From the NCBI GenBank assembly GCA_038373885.1, contig JAWZYV010013141.1, positions 682,001 to 746,000 of the forward strand: a stretch of DNA of 64,000 nucleotides, written 5' to 3'. The stretch is from Cheiracanthium punctorium (lineage: Eukaryota > Arthropoda > Arachnida > Araneae > Cheiracanthiidae). Positions 33,690-44,701 of this stretch are shown here, piece by piece. How positions within the stretch are numbered: the stretch's first letter is position 1; each line of letters opens with the position of its first letter. The position numbers were made by a program, and so were the translations under genes. The notes beneath the pieces were generated by a model. The model ran no database searches. It saw only the letters and a list, made by a program, of their open reading frames with translations, and was not told where the DNA came from.

Positions 33690-34385
33690 CAGTGGCGGAT
33701 CTAGGGGGCCTCAGACACCCACCCTAAAGGGCAGTATTCTTTTTTATTATACACTTTGGATAGGTAAAAAGAGCCTTTTTAATACAAATTAACCCCTCCC
33801 AAAATTTTTTACATTGGTTTAGAGCATAGGTTCCCAACGTGGGCGATAACGCCCCCTTGTGGGCGTTTGAGACTTTCAGGGGGGCGGTAAAAGACCCAGA
33901 GAAAATTAGGGGGCGTTGATATGGCATGGAGGGACATGGGAAGATTAACCAAATATAGTCTAAGAAAGACTTAAAAATCACTCTGATAGTTCATTTCTAT
34001 CACGTGTGCGAAAATTCACATATTTCGATATGAGACTTCGCTGTTGAGAGAAAGAGATACCTCCCTAAAACTTTTATTCCTCCTTTTTAAATGAAGAAGA
34101 AATTCAGTAGTGTTTCAATTCCAACGATATCCTATCTATTAGTAATTTTTTTATTTAATTCTTGTTTTCACCATGCATTATGTAAGCTCGTATTTCTCTG
34201 GAGTGGGAGGGGGGGGGGGCGGTATTGAAATATTCATTAGAAAAGGGGGCACCAGTTCAAAAAAGGTTGGGAACCTATGGTTTAGAGTAAAATGTTGCTT
34301 TATTGTATTTTTTTTTTCCGGTCAAATAAGTTTTTTTAATAAAATAGCCACTCCCAAAAAAAGTTTCTGGATCCTCCACCCTATG
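33690..34385. mobile_element. hAT-like element, CAGTGGCGGATCTAGG end, carrier of a nested hAT
   Basis: Left end cagtggcggatctagggggc; right part aaagtttctggatcctccacc is its inverted counterpart. The exact right boundary is blurred and no clean target duplication was found. It is interrupted by the element at 33825-34279. Confidence 0.55.
33825..34279. mobile_element. hAT MITE, CATAGGTTCCCAACGTGGGCG ends, nested
   Basis: A perfect 8-bp duplication gtttagag (33817-33824, 34280-34287) flanks ends cataggttcccaac and gttgggaacctatg. The interior has cgcccccttgtgggcg and a G9 run. 455 bp. Confidence 0.95.
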
Positions 34386-34820
34386 CCCAAACTGTGCAGT
34401 GCATGAACTGTTTTGGGGAAAATAAAAGCACGGTCGTCTTCTTACCGGCCGAGCTCGGTGCAAATTCATTTACAACTCGCTTCGGTTGACCTCGCCGATG
34501 CACTTCAGGTCGTAGGTTGCTATTATCTTTTCAAGCCACGAGCTTTCTGCTTTCTCTGCTACAAAAGCAGGACCGCCCACTCCCGAGTTTATGGACGCAT
34601 TGACCCTGCCAAGTTGTAGGTGGACAAACCGGCCGGGTAGTTGAAGGAGGTTATTTTAGGCCAGGTAATGTCATCTAACTTCCCGGTGGTATATCGCACT
34701 GCAAAATTAAAAAAGGAATCGGAACGCGTTCGCCTGTCAGGGGGAGAATGATGAATGGAATAGCGTTGACTCTCGTATGAGCTTTCTTTGCATATCGTCC
34801 TGTCGATAGGATTATACATA
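34386..34820. other. GC-richer unassigned stretch
   Basis: Contains accggccgagctcggtg and, about 190 bases on, aaaccggccgggtagttg. No ORF shows family features. Possibly a fragment of an unrecognised repeat. Confidence 0.35.
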
Positions 34821-35521
34821 CATACCTGCCAACTTTTACGGATTATCCGTAAAATATACGGATTTTAGTGTTAATTTACTGATGTACGGATATGACGAGT
34901 CATTTTACGGATTGTTTGGCGATTTTCGAAGTTATCAATTTTTTCAGTGTAATCTTTTTCCATCCATCCAGAGAATATATACTTTCCCTTCAACACTCGT
35001 TTATTTAAATGTCCAATGCCGTAAGAATAAAAATTGATTCCTATTTTGATTTTAAATGTAATTTTTTACCTCCCCTCCCCCTCCTCTCTCGAAGAAACCA
35101 ATGAAGGAAAAAAAAAAGCAGCATTGAATAGGGCAGTTTCAGATTTTCAGTTCAATCTCCCATCCCTCTTGAGAGTAAAAATTTTTCCTTTAGTACTCTT
35201 TCATTTAAAGCTCCAATTCCGTAAGAATAGAAAGTTATTCCTATTTTAAATTTAAATTTTTAACCTCCCCCCCCTCCCTGGAAATCAGTCAGGAAGGGAA
35301 AAAAGAACTTCTAAGTAGAGCAGGTTCAGTTGTGAATGAAAATAATATTAAAAATTAAATTAAAGAGCATTTTGACAATAAATAAACTTAGTTTAACAAG
35401 TAGTAACTAGAGCACTAGTTATTAACAAAAAATGAACTTAGTTTTACTGATGCGAGCTGGAAATTTACTGAAATGAGCACAAGATTTTACTGATGTTAAT
35501 TTTCCCAGGTTGGCAGGTATG
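34821..35521. mobile_element. hAT MITE, CATACCTGCCAAC ends
   Basis: Ends catacctgccaacttttacg and aggttggcaggtatg are inverted repeats of the widespread CATACCTGCCAAC hAT type. The flanks tatacata and tacatatt are too similar to simple AT sequence to score as a duplication. 701 bp. Confidence 0.75.
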
Positions 35522-35580
35522 TACATATTTGAATACATTTATCAGGGCTACTCCCAATTTTAATTTCGGGCACTTGTTAA

Positions 35581-35824
35581 CCATTTGAGGCGCAACCCTT
35601 TCCCAATGCTGAAAAAAAGGGCAGCCGTTGCCATCGCTCGACTTAACTACCAGCAAGAGGGCGGACGATCGAAACGTTCATCGCGTGCCACACATCTAGA
35701 GATTCTTTCTTGACGCAGCTGACTCTGAACGTTTCGATCGTCCGCCATCTTGCAGGTAGTTAAGTCGAGCGATGGAAACGACTGCCCTTTTTTCAGCATT
35801 GCGAAAGGGTTGCGCCTCAGAGGG
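35581..35824. mobile_element. TTAA fold-back MITE, copy 5 (both arms short)
   Basis: TTAA at 35577-35580 and 35825-35828. Ends ccatttgaggcgcaaccctt and aagggttgcgcctcagaggg. Both arms lack the long tail, giving a nearly pure hairpin of 244 bp with spacer around tgacgcagctgactctg. Confidence 0.9.
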
Positions 35825-36014
35825 TTAAACGTGCCGGATTATCAAGAGTGTACCATAATTATGATTTCAATTTTCCTGGCCTCACCAGTGACCGAGCGCC
35901 TTGCGTTCTGAACTAGGAGGCGTATATATAGAGTTAATCCATATAGAGAGTTATTTCTCTATATAGAGTTAATTATTTTATTGCTCTCTTGAATTTTTAC
36001 GAGAACACAAAACT

Positions 36015-36374
36015 GCCGGCTGCTGCGTCAAAAAAGGGTCTCTAGATCTGTGGCACGCGATGAACGTTTCGATCGTCCGCCATCTTGCTGGTAGTTAAGT
36101 CGAGCGATGGAAACAGCTGCCCTTTTTCCAGCATTGGGCAATCTATCCAGCTGTTCTCGCGTTCTTCCATTTTTCGGCAGATGTCAGTGCTGTTAAAAAT
36201 AATCGTGACAATTTTTTTTTTACGGAAAATGACGTGCTAAAAAGTAAAGGATTCTCGTGGAGCTATGTCACCCGCAACTATTTTCATAGAAATCAAATCG
36301 ATTCTTCGTGACTGGCAACAGTCAAAACGCCAGAGTTTGGTGTTCCCAGAGTGGGAACACTGCGCGTTAAAGGG
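36015..36374. mobile_element. TTAA fold-back MITE, half copy with long arm
   Basis: Right half only, from gctgcgtcaaaaaagggtct to cgcgttaaaggg, with the terminal TTAA mutated to tgaa. The left half is missing. Confidence 0.75.
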
Positions 36375-36884
36375 TGAAAACTGTGTTTAAGTTGCTGAGT
36401 TCAAAAATTCTGTTGCAAAAAGAAAGCTGAGCAAAATGCTAAAAGGCCGCAAAGGAAAAACAGTTATCTCTTTAATGTGAAGGAGTCTCTTATCTGAATG
36501 CTTTCGTAAAAAAGCGAAAAATCTGTAGTTTGTTTCATTTTAGCATTTTGATAAGTCTTTCAGCACTATTCAGAAAATGAGACCGAATCATAAACCCTGT
36601 AGTGCTGCATCCGCATTTGCAGAGTGATAAGTTGAAGCGTACGACTTGTACGATTCTTTATGAAGAATCGAATGTATTTATATATTTCAGTTGATTTATA
36701 AAATTTGGAGGGTTCTTGAATAACCGGGTCGTTTAAAGAAAGTGTGGAACATTTTAAGAAACAAAATAAATAAACAAAATACGTAAAAGAATTTAAAAAA
36801 AGGTTGAATTTGGTTCATTGTTACCCATGAAATGATCAGGTTTTTTATCGTCCTTGTGTGGTTGTCCATGCGCCTTCCCCTTAA

Positions 36885-37348
36885 CCCTTTCAGGCGCAAC
36901 CCTTTCCAATGCTGTAAAAGGGGCAGCCGTTGCCATCGCTCGACTTAACTACCAGCAAGATGGCGCACGAGACTTAACTACCAGCAAGATGGCGGACGAT
37001 CGAAACGTTTATCGCGTGCCACCGATCTAGAGTCCCTTTTTTGAAAAAAGGGTCTCTAAATCGGTGGCACGCAATGAACGTTTCGATCGTCCGCCATCTT
37101 GCTGGTAGTTAAGTCGAGCGATGGCAACGGCTGCCCTTTTTTCAGCATTGGGCAATCTATCCAGCTGTTCTCGCGTTCTTCCATTTTTCGGCAGATATCA
37201 GTGCTGTTAAAAATAATCGTGACAATTTTTTTTTACGAAAAATGACGTGCTAAAAAGTAAAGGAAATCAAATCGATTCTTCGTGACTGGCAACTGTCAAA
37301 ACGTCAGAGTTTGGTGTTTCCAGAACGGGAACACTGCGCGTTAAAGGG
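36885..37348. mobile_element. TTAA fold-back MITE, copy 7
   Basis: TTAA at 36881-36884 and 37349-37352. Short left arm, long right arm, with a small internal duplication of cttaactaccagcaagatgg (36945-36990). The ~114 bp right of the element match those right of copy 4. Confidence 0.88.
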
Positions 37349-37352
37349 TTAA

Positions 37353-37466
37353 GCGCGACCCTTTATATGTGCCTATGCTTATGATCTCACTGGGAACTTG
37401 TGTGGCCAAGTGTTGCATTTGAAACTAATATGTAGAAACAAGACTTCCCAAAAACAAATGTTTTTC
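37353..37466. repeat. flank shared with 31909-32022
   Basis: gcgcgaccctttatatgtgc...gtagaaacaagacttccc is almost identical to 31909-32022, both directly right of a TTAA fold-back MITE. This implies a duplicated locus and not two independent insertions, or that this text belongs to an older host repeat. Confidence 0.85.
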
Positions 37467-37825
37467 TCCGAAAGGCCATTGCTCCCTGAGTGTCTAGGAC
37501 GAAATTGTGTGGTATCGATTCGGTCTACCTGGCGTCTAGCAGACGATCGATAGAACTATCGAATGCCATGCCGCAACTAAGTTGCCGCTTCTTTACAGGG
37601 CGTGTGTTTAATTTTGTGCAGCTGGCAATCGCGATATTAGAAATGAATGCGGATTGTGCTTTCATATCCGTGCTTTCTGTCCATTAAATGGTAAAAAAAA
37701 AGGGAAGATAATTGGGTCTATAGAGTATTGTACTAAGCCATCGCGTGTTAACTGCTGTCATTAAGTCCCCCCCCCCTTCCACTGCACCATATTTTTGGTG
37801 GGAGGAAAGAGAATTAGTATTAATA

Positions 37826-38034
37826 CAGTCAACTCCGGATATATAGTGAACCCCGATATAGTAAACTTCCGGCTATAGTGAACGCAAATCATTAGTCCCG
37901 ATTCACATATATTAGAAACGTGCATAGCATTTTTCGGTTATAGTGAACTTAGAAGTATTAAAACTGTCTACACTAAGCAGCAGCTTATAACACACTATTT
38001 TCATCCTTAACTAAGGTACTGCAATTTTTTTTTT

Positions 38035-38080
<46 letters not shown>

Positions 38081-38321
38081 GAATGTACGTTATTTCCATA
38101 AATGCGATTGATTATGTGTTTGACTTAATAAATATTTTCTATAATCATAAATGTGATTGTTTGATTTACTTAATAAATATTCATTACAGGCGTAAAATAC
38201 TATTTTTTAGTTTATTAAGCTTCTCTGTTCACCGTGGGGGACACTTCGATTTTAGTAAACTTCGAATATAGTGAACGAAATTTGATGATCCCCACAGGTT
38301 CACTATAACCGGAGTTGACTG
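37826..38321. mobile_element. pogo/Tigger-like MITE, CAGTCAACTCCGGATATA ends
   Basis: TA at 37824-37825 and 38322-38323. Ends cagtcaactccggatatata and tataaccggagttgactg, with repeated tatagtgaac motifs. It contains a pure T41 run (38037-38077). 496 bp. Deleted copy at 5326-5479. Confidence 0.93.
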
Positions 38322-38323
38322 TA

Positions 38324-39696
38324 ATTACTAGTGGTCCTTTTCGACTGCCAGCTCCGAAATTCAGAACATTTCTCAAATTTCACTAGATTGCCATACACAC
38401 TGTATACTGCGCGACTGTATCGTTCAATCGAAAACTTCAAAAGCATCCAAAATCCTGACATTAAAAGTAGTGTAAAACAAGTCATCGAAACAAGTTGCAC
38501 GGGTTAGCCGAAAAACTTTTTTAACGTTGAAAAATAATTAGGGGTGCCTCTACACCTCTAAATCCGTCTCTGAGGCCAATATTTTTGTACGCAAGCGCAC
38601 ATTCTAGAATACCGGTCGGATGTTGCACCACACCATTTATTTTTTCAGTCTGAATTTTGCGTACACATGAGGTAGAAAAAGCCCATTTAATTCCAAAAAC
38701 ATACTTTAACACAAACATAGTTAGCATTCTTGTGTAAAGTAAATAATCTAAATATATGAAATAACTTTCTCTTTTTTTTCTGTTCGCTATATAAGCGCCT
38801 AGACCGTTAGTCGGATCCGGACCGTTATAGGGCACACTGACTAAATAGAACAAGAAAAGGCTATTACTGGGGGGGGGGGGGAAATTGATACAATTTTTAG
38901 TTTAGTTATTTCATGTTTTCTCCATTTTGTGTTATCGCGAGCTAAATTGTCGTTTCTTGTATCATCGGTAAAGTCTGTAGAATGCTTTTTTAAATGAGCT
39001 ATTATGGAACATCGTAGATAAATTACTTTCTTTTAACGAATTTTTAAAAATCGCTTTTGAAAAAAGCATTTATCAGCGTGTTTTGACTTCATAAGTCCGC
39101 AGAGATATTATTTATAAAAATATCTCTACAAAAACTTGATAATAATTCGGAATCAACAGTTTTCTTTCTATTATAATAATAATTGCAAAAGGACAAAAAC
39201 TTAGTCATATATATTTAATTTTTTAAAGAGTAACTTCTGAAATATATTATGTCTTATATGAAGTTTATCCCATTTGGTAATTCTTTTACGGTACTCTGCA
39301 CACCTGGCTATCATGAATCTGGTTCAACGACTCCTTTCCCCTCTCCCCCCCCCATGTCTGGCAATCACAAACTGCATGCGTAAACATGGAAAACAGTGGA
39401 ACTTTAAGATTATTATTATTTTATTTTGGTTCATTTCTAGCTGGAACTCGGGAAACTCATTTTACAATTCTTAAACTGTAGAATTTATTTTTATTAGTAG
39501 TACTTTATTTCTGAGATAATGGGATTCGGCTATATATATATATTTCTTTTGTTCAAAGATTTAGTTTTTGATGACTTTAGTAAATAGAGTGGTTGAAGAA
39601 TTGCACACCTATTCGGACTAATGGTTTTTTAAATTCATATTTAACTTTATGCATTAGTGGTTGTAAAAATAAGCCGACTAAATTAGCGAACGTAAG
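38324..39696. other. no supported gene
   Basis: taaatccgtctctg ending at 38567 looks like one end of a hAT element without a found partner. A G12 run is at about 38869. The 110-codon - strand ORF at 38521-38853 starts in plain sequence, ends in the hAT-like terminus and has no family features. Confidence 0.45.
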
Positions 39697-40126
39697 CAGG
39701 GATCTGTCTAGACTTTTTAGACAGGGTCCTGTTTTTGAGAAATTGTGAAAAATTTGCTCATCATTTTGTGAATCTGAAATTAGCATTAAACCAGGTTTTT
39801 TTTTTAGCCAGGGTCCTGTTTTTGTGAAAATACTTTTTATGAATTTGCGACAAATATACAACTTTACAAATTTGAATTTAAAAATATAGATAAGTATGTA
39901 TATAAACATCTACGGATTTTTATTAGCACATTAACGTTTTTCATGTGTAGTGATTTATATAGCTATGATTTGCGAGAAATTAATTTTGGAATTAAACAGA
40001 TATATTAAGGATATGCTTTTCATATAAAGACTTTTTTAAGGGTCCGTTTTTGAGATAAAATATTTTGTAAAGGTTCCGCTTTCTAAGATGGAAATATTTT
40101 GAGAAGGGACCGTTAACAGACCCCTA
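39697..40126. mobile_element. non-autonomous element, CAGGGATCTGT ends, 5-bp TSD
   Basis: A perfect 5-bp duplication gtaag (39692-39696, 40127-40131). Ends cagggatctgtctagac and gttaacagacccct are inverted repeats. The interior repeats gggtcctgtttttgagaa in both orientations. 430 bp. The - strand ORF 39577-39909 is a translation of it. Confidence 0.75.
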
Positions 40127-40912
40127 GTAAGTGAACAATTCTTTATCGGCAAGTTATGCCTTAGTACCTAATGCCACCGCTATGCGGCTAGTTACTAAAT
40201 AACGCAAGCAAAATCTAAAAAGTATACAAATTCTTTATTAAAAAAAAAAAAAAAGTAAGTGTCAATTTCGTTTTCATCATTGCATTTCATTGGCCATTCT
40301 TTCGTAATTTACAGGGCATGATGATACTCCTACTCGCGAGCAATCGTCTAGGTAGTCATTTGTAAGTCTTAACCTGTACTTTGATTTTATAATGTTAACT
40401 GTTGAAAACACTCAAGTATGAGGAACCGAAAAACGACTTTTTATATAGTTAAAAACGGGAAATTTTATACTGCATTTTATTTATTTTGCAAAGGGCTTGT
40501 ACTTGCTCACCAAGTGTTCGGCCACTACTAAGGCCCGAATTACTGTCCATTTTATTATGGCTGTGAATCTTAGCTGAAATTTACCAACAAGGCACTCTAA
40601 GATTACATGTTAATCTCTGTTTTCTTGATTTTGGCTCTATAAAATCAGGAGGCCCTAGGCCGTGGCCTAATTGGCCTGTGCGGTAATCAGGGCCTGTACG
40701 CAAAAGGACTCCTCTTATTTTAGATTCACTGCGTCTCACTCCCACAGGTTGCAGATTAAGAATGAAAGAAAAGCGGCTGGCTCCCTGCCAGATAGTCGCA
40801 TTTACGCTTTGTTAGCCCTGCCATAAGATAGAAGAAAAAACTAATTTTTACACACTGTTGTATAATGTCTTAATTGTGTCTTGCGCCATACATATTTTTT
40901 TTTTCTTTTGCA

Positions 40913-41222
40913 GCAGTTAAAAAAAAAAAAAAAAGAAATATGTAGACCACTTCCGCGTTGTTTATTGAGTAACACTAACTATTTTCATTTTTCAAGTTTT
41001 TAATTAATTTTGATAAATTAAATAGAACTTGTTTTTGAGCTATGTTCATGTAGAGTCTGTCATTGGTTGGTTTTGTTGAAAAAAAATTCTTGCTGATGGA
41101 TATATTTTTAGAAATTATTTGGCTAGCCTTAGTTTAATGGCGCTTTGTATATGTATTTGAAATAAATTATCAAAATACATTTATATTTTATGTTTTAATT
41201 ATTTTCATGATTACTTTTATAG
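40913..41222. repeat. tandem duplication unit A (~310 bp)
   Basis: gaaatatgtagaccacttcc...gagtaacactaact...gtatatgtatttgaaataaa recurs as unit B starting at 41223. Unit B is split by the insertion at 41262-42436 and continues at 42443-42605. Confidence 0.8.
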
Positions 41223-41261
41223 CAGTAAAAAAAGAAATACGTAGACCACTTACGCGTTGTA

Positions 41262-42436
41262 TACAGGGTTTGGGACCCGCTCCCAAACCCAAAAAAAACC
41301 CGGGTGGGTTTTTTTTAAAAACTCAATAAAAACGCACACAGAAATGGTTTTTTGGGTTTTATTAAAAATTTAAAAAAAAATTTCCTTTCTTTCATTTAAA
41401 TCATTTGTTATTTGATATTAAATACATATAATATTACCTACATAACTTAATGCATTATATTAGATAAATATATAAATTCCAGTTTAATTTTTTTATAATT
41501 ATTTTTCCAAATTCAACATAAAGAATAACATTTTAAAAAATAATACTGTGAGCTAATTCTATCCGCAATATTTGTTTTGAAATGAACAGGTGTAGAATGC
41601 AGGCAGGGATAACTTAATAATTTATCTCTTTATTCATATTTTAAAACCTTATTTATTAAAATGTGTAGTTATCAGTATAGTGAAAAAAAAAAAAAATCCT
41701 TTCCCAGATAAGAGAAGAATGAGACATGTGTATCTCTTACAGCTTACAAGCATGCATCTCAAGAATGAATTCAGGTTCAGGAAACCATCCTGTATTCTAT
41801 TAGTTGCTGCATTACTTTAGTACTGAGAAATATAAAACTGATTCATTATACAATGTTTATGTGGGATTTAAATGTCACACATATTAATTCTAGATTTTTT
41901 AAAGTAAAAAGGAATATACATTCAAAGCAAAAATGAATAACTATAAGAAAATTATTAAATAAATAGTAGTTCTGTAGTAAGTTGGCCTGCAAAGGGTTTA
42001 CTGACTTATATTCTAACTAGGAAATGTAACTATGACTTAAAAAACATAAAGGTGACAAAAATTAAAAAGTTCATAAATTAAAAAAGTAATAGAAAACAAC
42101 CAATCAAAAACAACATATTTTTCTAAGTGAACAATAATATACTTTTATTTATGGTCATAAAACAAATTAGGAGCCCTTTATAAACACCAGCAGAAAAAGA
42201 TAGTACTGCATTAAAGTTGAAGTTATTTTTATATTTTAATTAATTAATTAGTTATTATTTTGTAATGAAAGTTTTCTTTTAGACTAAAATTATTCTGCTT
42301 TGAAATAAAACTATAAAATTTAAATCCAAAAAGTGTTATACTATAAAAAAAAATCTCAATAAAACCAAAAAAAAAAAAACCCTCATAAAACACACCCAGG
42401 TTGGGTTTAAAAAAAAACGAATTTTTTAAAACCCTG
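41262..42436. mobile_element. non-autonomous element, (TA)CAGGGTTTGGG ends, 5-6 bp TSD
   Basis: gttgta occurs at 41256-41261 and 42437-42442. Ends cagggtttgggacccg and aaaaccctg, with subterminal aaacccaaa / tgggttt and aaaaacgaa / cacacccaggtt motifs. AT-rich interior without ORF. 1175 bp. The split tandem unit around it independently confirms the insertion boundaries. Confidence 0.8.
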
Positions 42437-43244
42437 GTTGTAGATTCAGTAACACTAACTCTTCATTTTTCAAGTTTTTAAGTAATTTTGATTGAATTAA
42501 ATAAAACTTTGATGGCTAGTCTAAGTTTAATGAGTTTTATGACACATTGTATATGTATTTGAAATAAATCATCAAACTACATTTGTATTTTGTGTTTTAA
42601 GTTGTAAATTATGAAGTATCTTCGTGGTTATTTTAAGAATGTATTTTAAAAACAGGAACTCCCCCCCCCCCCATTATGACTTATAGAAAACGTATTTCAT
42701 TGTTGTTATTAACTATATTTACTTATAGAGAATGTACTTGTTCCTGAAATAATTAACTTCAGTCAGATTTTTTTTTAGCATAACTGGCTTTAAAATTGGT
42801 GAAATATCTGCAACTACTAAGTGATCTTAATGTCCTGAAGTGCTACTTGTTGTCTGAGCGACTTCTGCGCTGATCACAATAGTTGTATGGTTCTGCTTCT
42901 ATTTCTTGATATGGTATCTTGCAAAAACTAATTTTCCTAAATTAAAAATTAAAAGAAGAAGAAATTTGCTTTATGTATTACTTTCATAATGCTTTTCAGT
43001 AAATAAAATATTTTTAACTCCGAATTCTTAACACTTAATTGTTTAGAACAGTCGTGCCCCAAGCACGGCAGAAACTGTGATCACAGAATGGGAATCTTCG
43101 CCGTTACTTCTTTTATGAGAGTGAACATGTCAATCATGAGTTCAGTAGTTGGTTAACTACATTTCCTCTCTACTTATGTTAATGTCTCAATTTGATGTGG
43201 TGTGAAAACTCTTAATTTTTTTCTCCTTTTCCAAGACGCAAGTA

Positions 43245-43372
43245 CAGACGTAGCCAGAAAAATTTTTCTGGGGAAGCCCAAAGGTAGAAATTTTCACATG
43301 ATAACATTCAGTTAACAGAAATCCAAAATTTCAGGGGGAATGGGGTGCTCTGATCCCCTGACTACGTTCCTG
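43245..43372. mobile_element. degenerate hAT MITE, GGCGTAGCC family
   Basis: cagacgtagccagaaaaatt and ccctgactacgttcctg are mutated family ends. The flanks match only weakly. Confidence 0.55.
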
Positions 43373-43449
43373 CACAAAAGGCTAGTAACTTACAAACAAA
43401 TCCATTCCAATTTTGCATACTTCTTTGCCATTTTGACTGTAACTGTAGC

Positions 43450-43632
43450 CAGTGGCGGATTAATGCATGTTTTTCGGGGGGGGGCGGTTACTTTGTCGGT
43501 GGGGACGGTTAGTTAGAAGATTGATATAATACGTCCATTTTGTGGAAGTAAAATAGGATCTTTTACATTAATTTCTTTTGTCTGCAAGGGGGGGGGCGGT
43601 CGCCCCCGCCCCCCTCCTTTAATCCGCTTTTG
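43450..43632. mobile_element. hAT MITE, CAGTGGCGGATTAA ends
   Basis: A perfect 8-bp duplication actgtagc (43442-43449, 43633-43640). Ends cagtggcggattaatgc and tttaatccgcttttg. Interior with G8-G9 and C5 runs. 183 bp. Confidence 0.92.
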
Positions 43633-43809
43633 ACTGTAGCAGTAAAAGTAGAATAAATGAAATTTTAAATCCTGCATTTACTTATGCTTTTGTGCTTAAG
43701 AGCATAATTTGGGATAAGATTTCGTAATCACAGTCTTTGCTATGATTTTCTTGTTTTCATTTTGGTAGTTAGAAGCTGTACTTATTTCATACGACGAAGT
43801 ATGTGGACA

Positions 43810-43952
43810 CAGGGGCGTAGCCCAGGGGGGGGGGGGGATATCGGGATATATCCCCCCTCCCCGAAATTTTTGGATTAGTGATGAAATTCCGTCTATTTAT
43901 ACACATATAAGTTCATATCCCCCCCCGAAAAATTTTCCTAGCTACGCGCCTG
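43810..43952. mobile_element. hAT MITE, GGCGTAGCC family
   Basis: A perfect 8-bp duplication tgtggaca (43802-43809, 43953-43960). Ends caggggcgtagcccag and ctagctacgcgcctg, G13 and C8 runs inside. 143 bp. Confidence 0.95.
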
Positions 43953-44354
43953 TGTGGACATATAAAACTCAATTTTCCAAATGAAAGAGTTCTTTCGTGT
44001 TCGATGCGACTCTGGCCAGCAAACTTGTCGTGCGTCGTTGTGGTGGGAAATTCCGAAGCGGTAATCAATAAATTCTGCCCGATTCCGAGAATCGTGTAAT
44101 AGCTTCGGACTTCAGGGAAATGGCTCAGTTATAGTTTTGGCTAATCGGGTTACTAGAGTAGTTTTCACTGCACTCCCCTTTGGAGTCCAGCCAAGGGCGT
44201 CGTTCAGTGGAACAAAACTTTGGTCGTGAAGCATAACTGGTCGTTGAACTTTAGTTGGGAATCACGAAAACTTGTGTATTATAGGTTTATTTTTCCATTT
44301 TTTGTATGTATCTTTTACGATATGTTTAAGGCGATGAAAAAGCCCCGTTTAAAG

Positions 44355-44701
44355 ACACAGGGGCTTTCTCATGGGGGGGGGGGGTCTCATTCTTATAAAA
44401 TTTGATCAACAGTTAATTTTTATTATAAATATCAGGTAAATTTTTTCAGTAGCACTAAAAAATTTTTTAATTTTTCATAATAAATCGTCTTTGTTACTCA
44501 ATGTATTATAAAATTAACAAAATTAATATAATTTTTTTTAAATTTTAATTATAGTTTTCAAAATTTTTATATATTTTTTACCACATGCTATTTTGAGCGA
44601 TGGATTCAAAACGAGAATATTCAACTTTAATTAGCATTTGTACATGGACTAAGGGGGGTTGTCCAGACCCCTAATACCCCTCCCCCTTATATACGTCCGT
44701 G
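44355..44701. mobile_element. hAT MITE, CACGGACATA family, left end degraded
   Basis: tctcattcttataaaatttgatc and the right end cccccttatatacgtccgtg match the copy at 7487-7751. The left terminus is not preserved. Confidence 0.6.

Noticed and set aside
38521..38853. 110-codon - strand ORF
   Set aside because: No family features; its end lies in a hAT-like terminus.
39577..39909. 110-codon - strand ORF
   Set aside because: Translation of the CAGGGATCTGT element and flanking AT-rich sequence.
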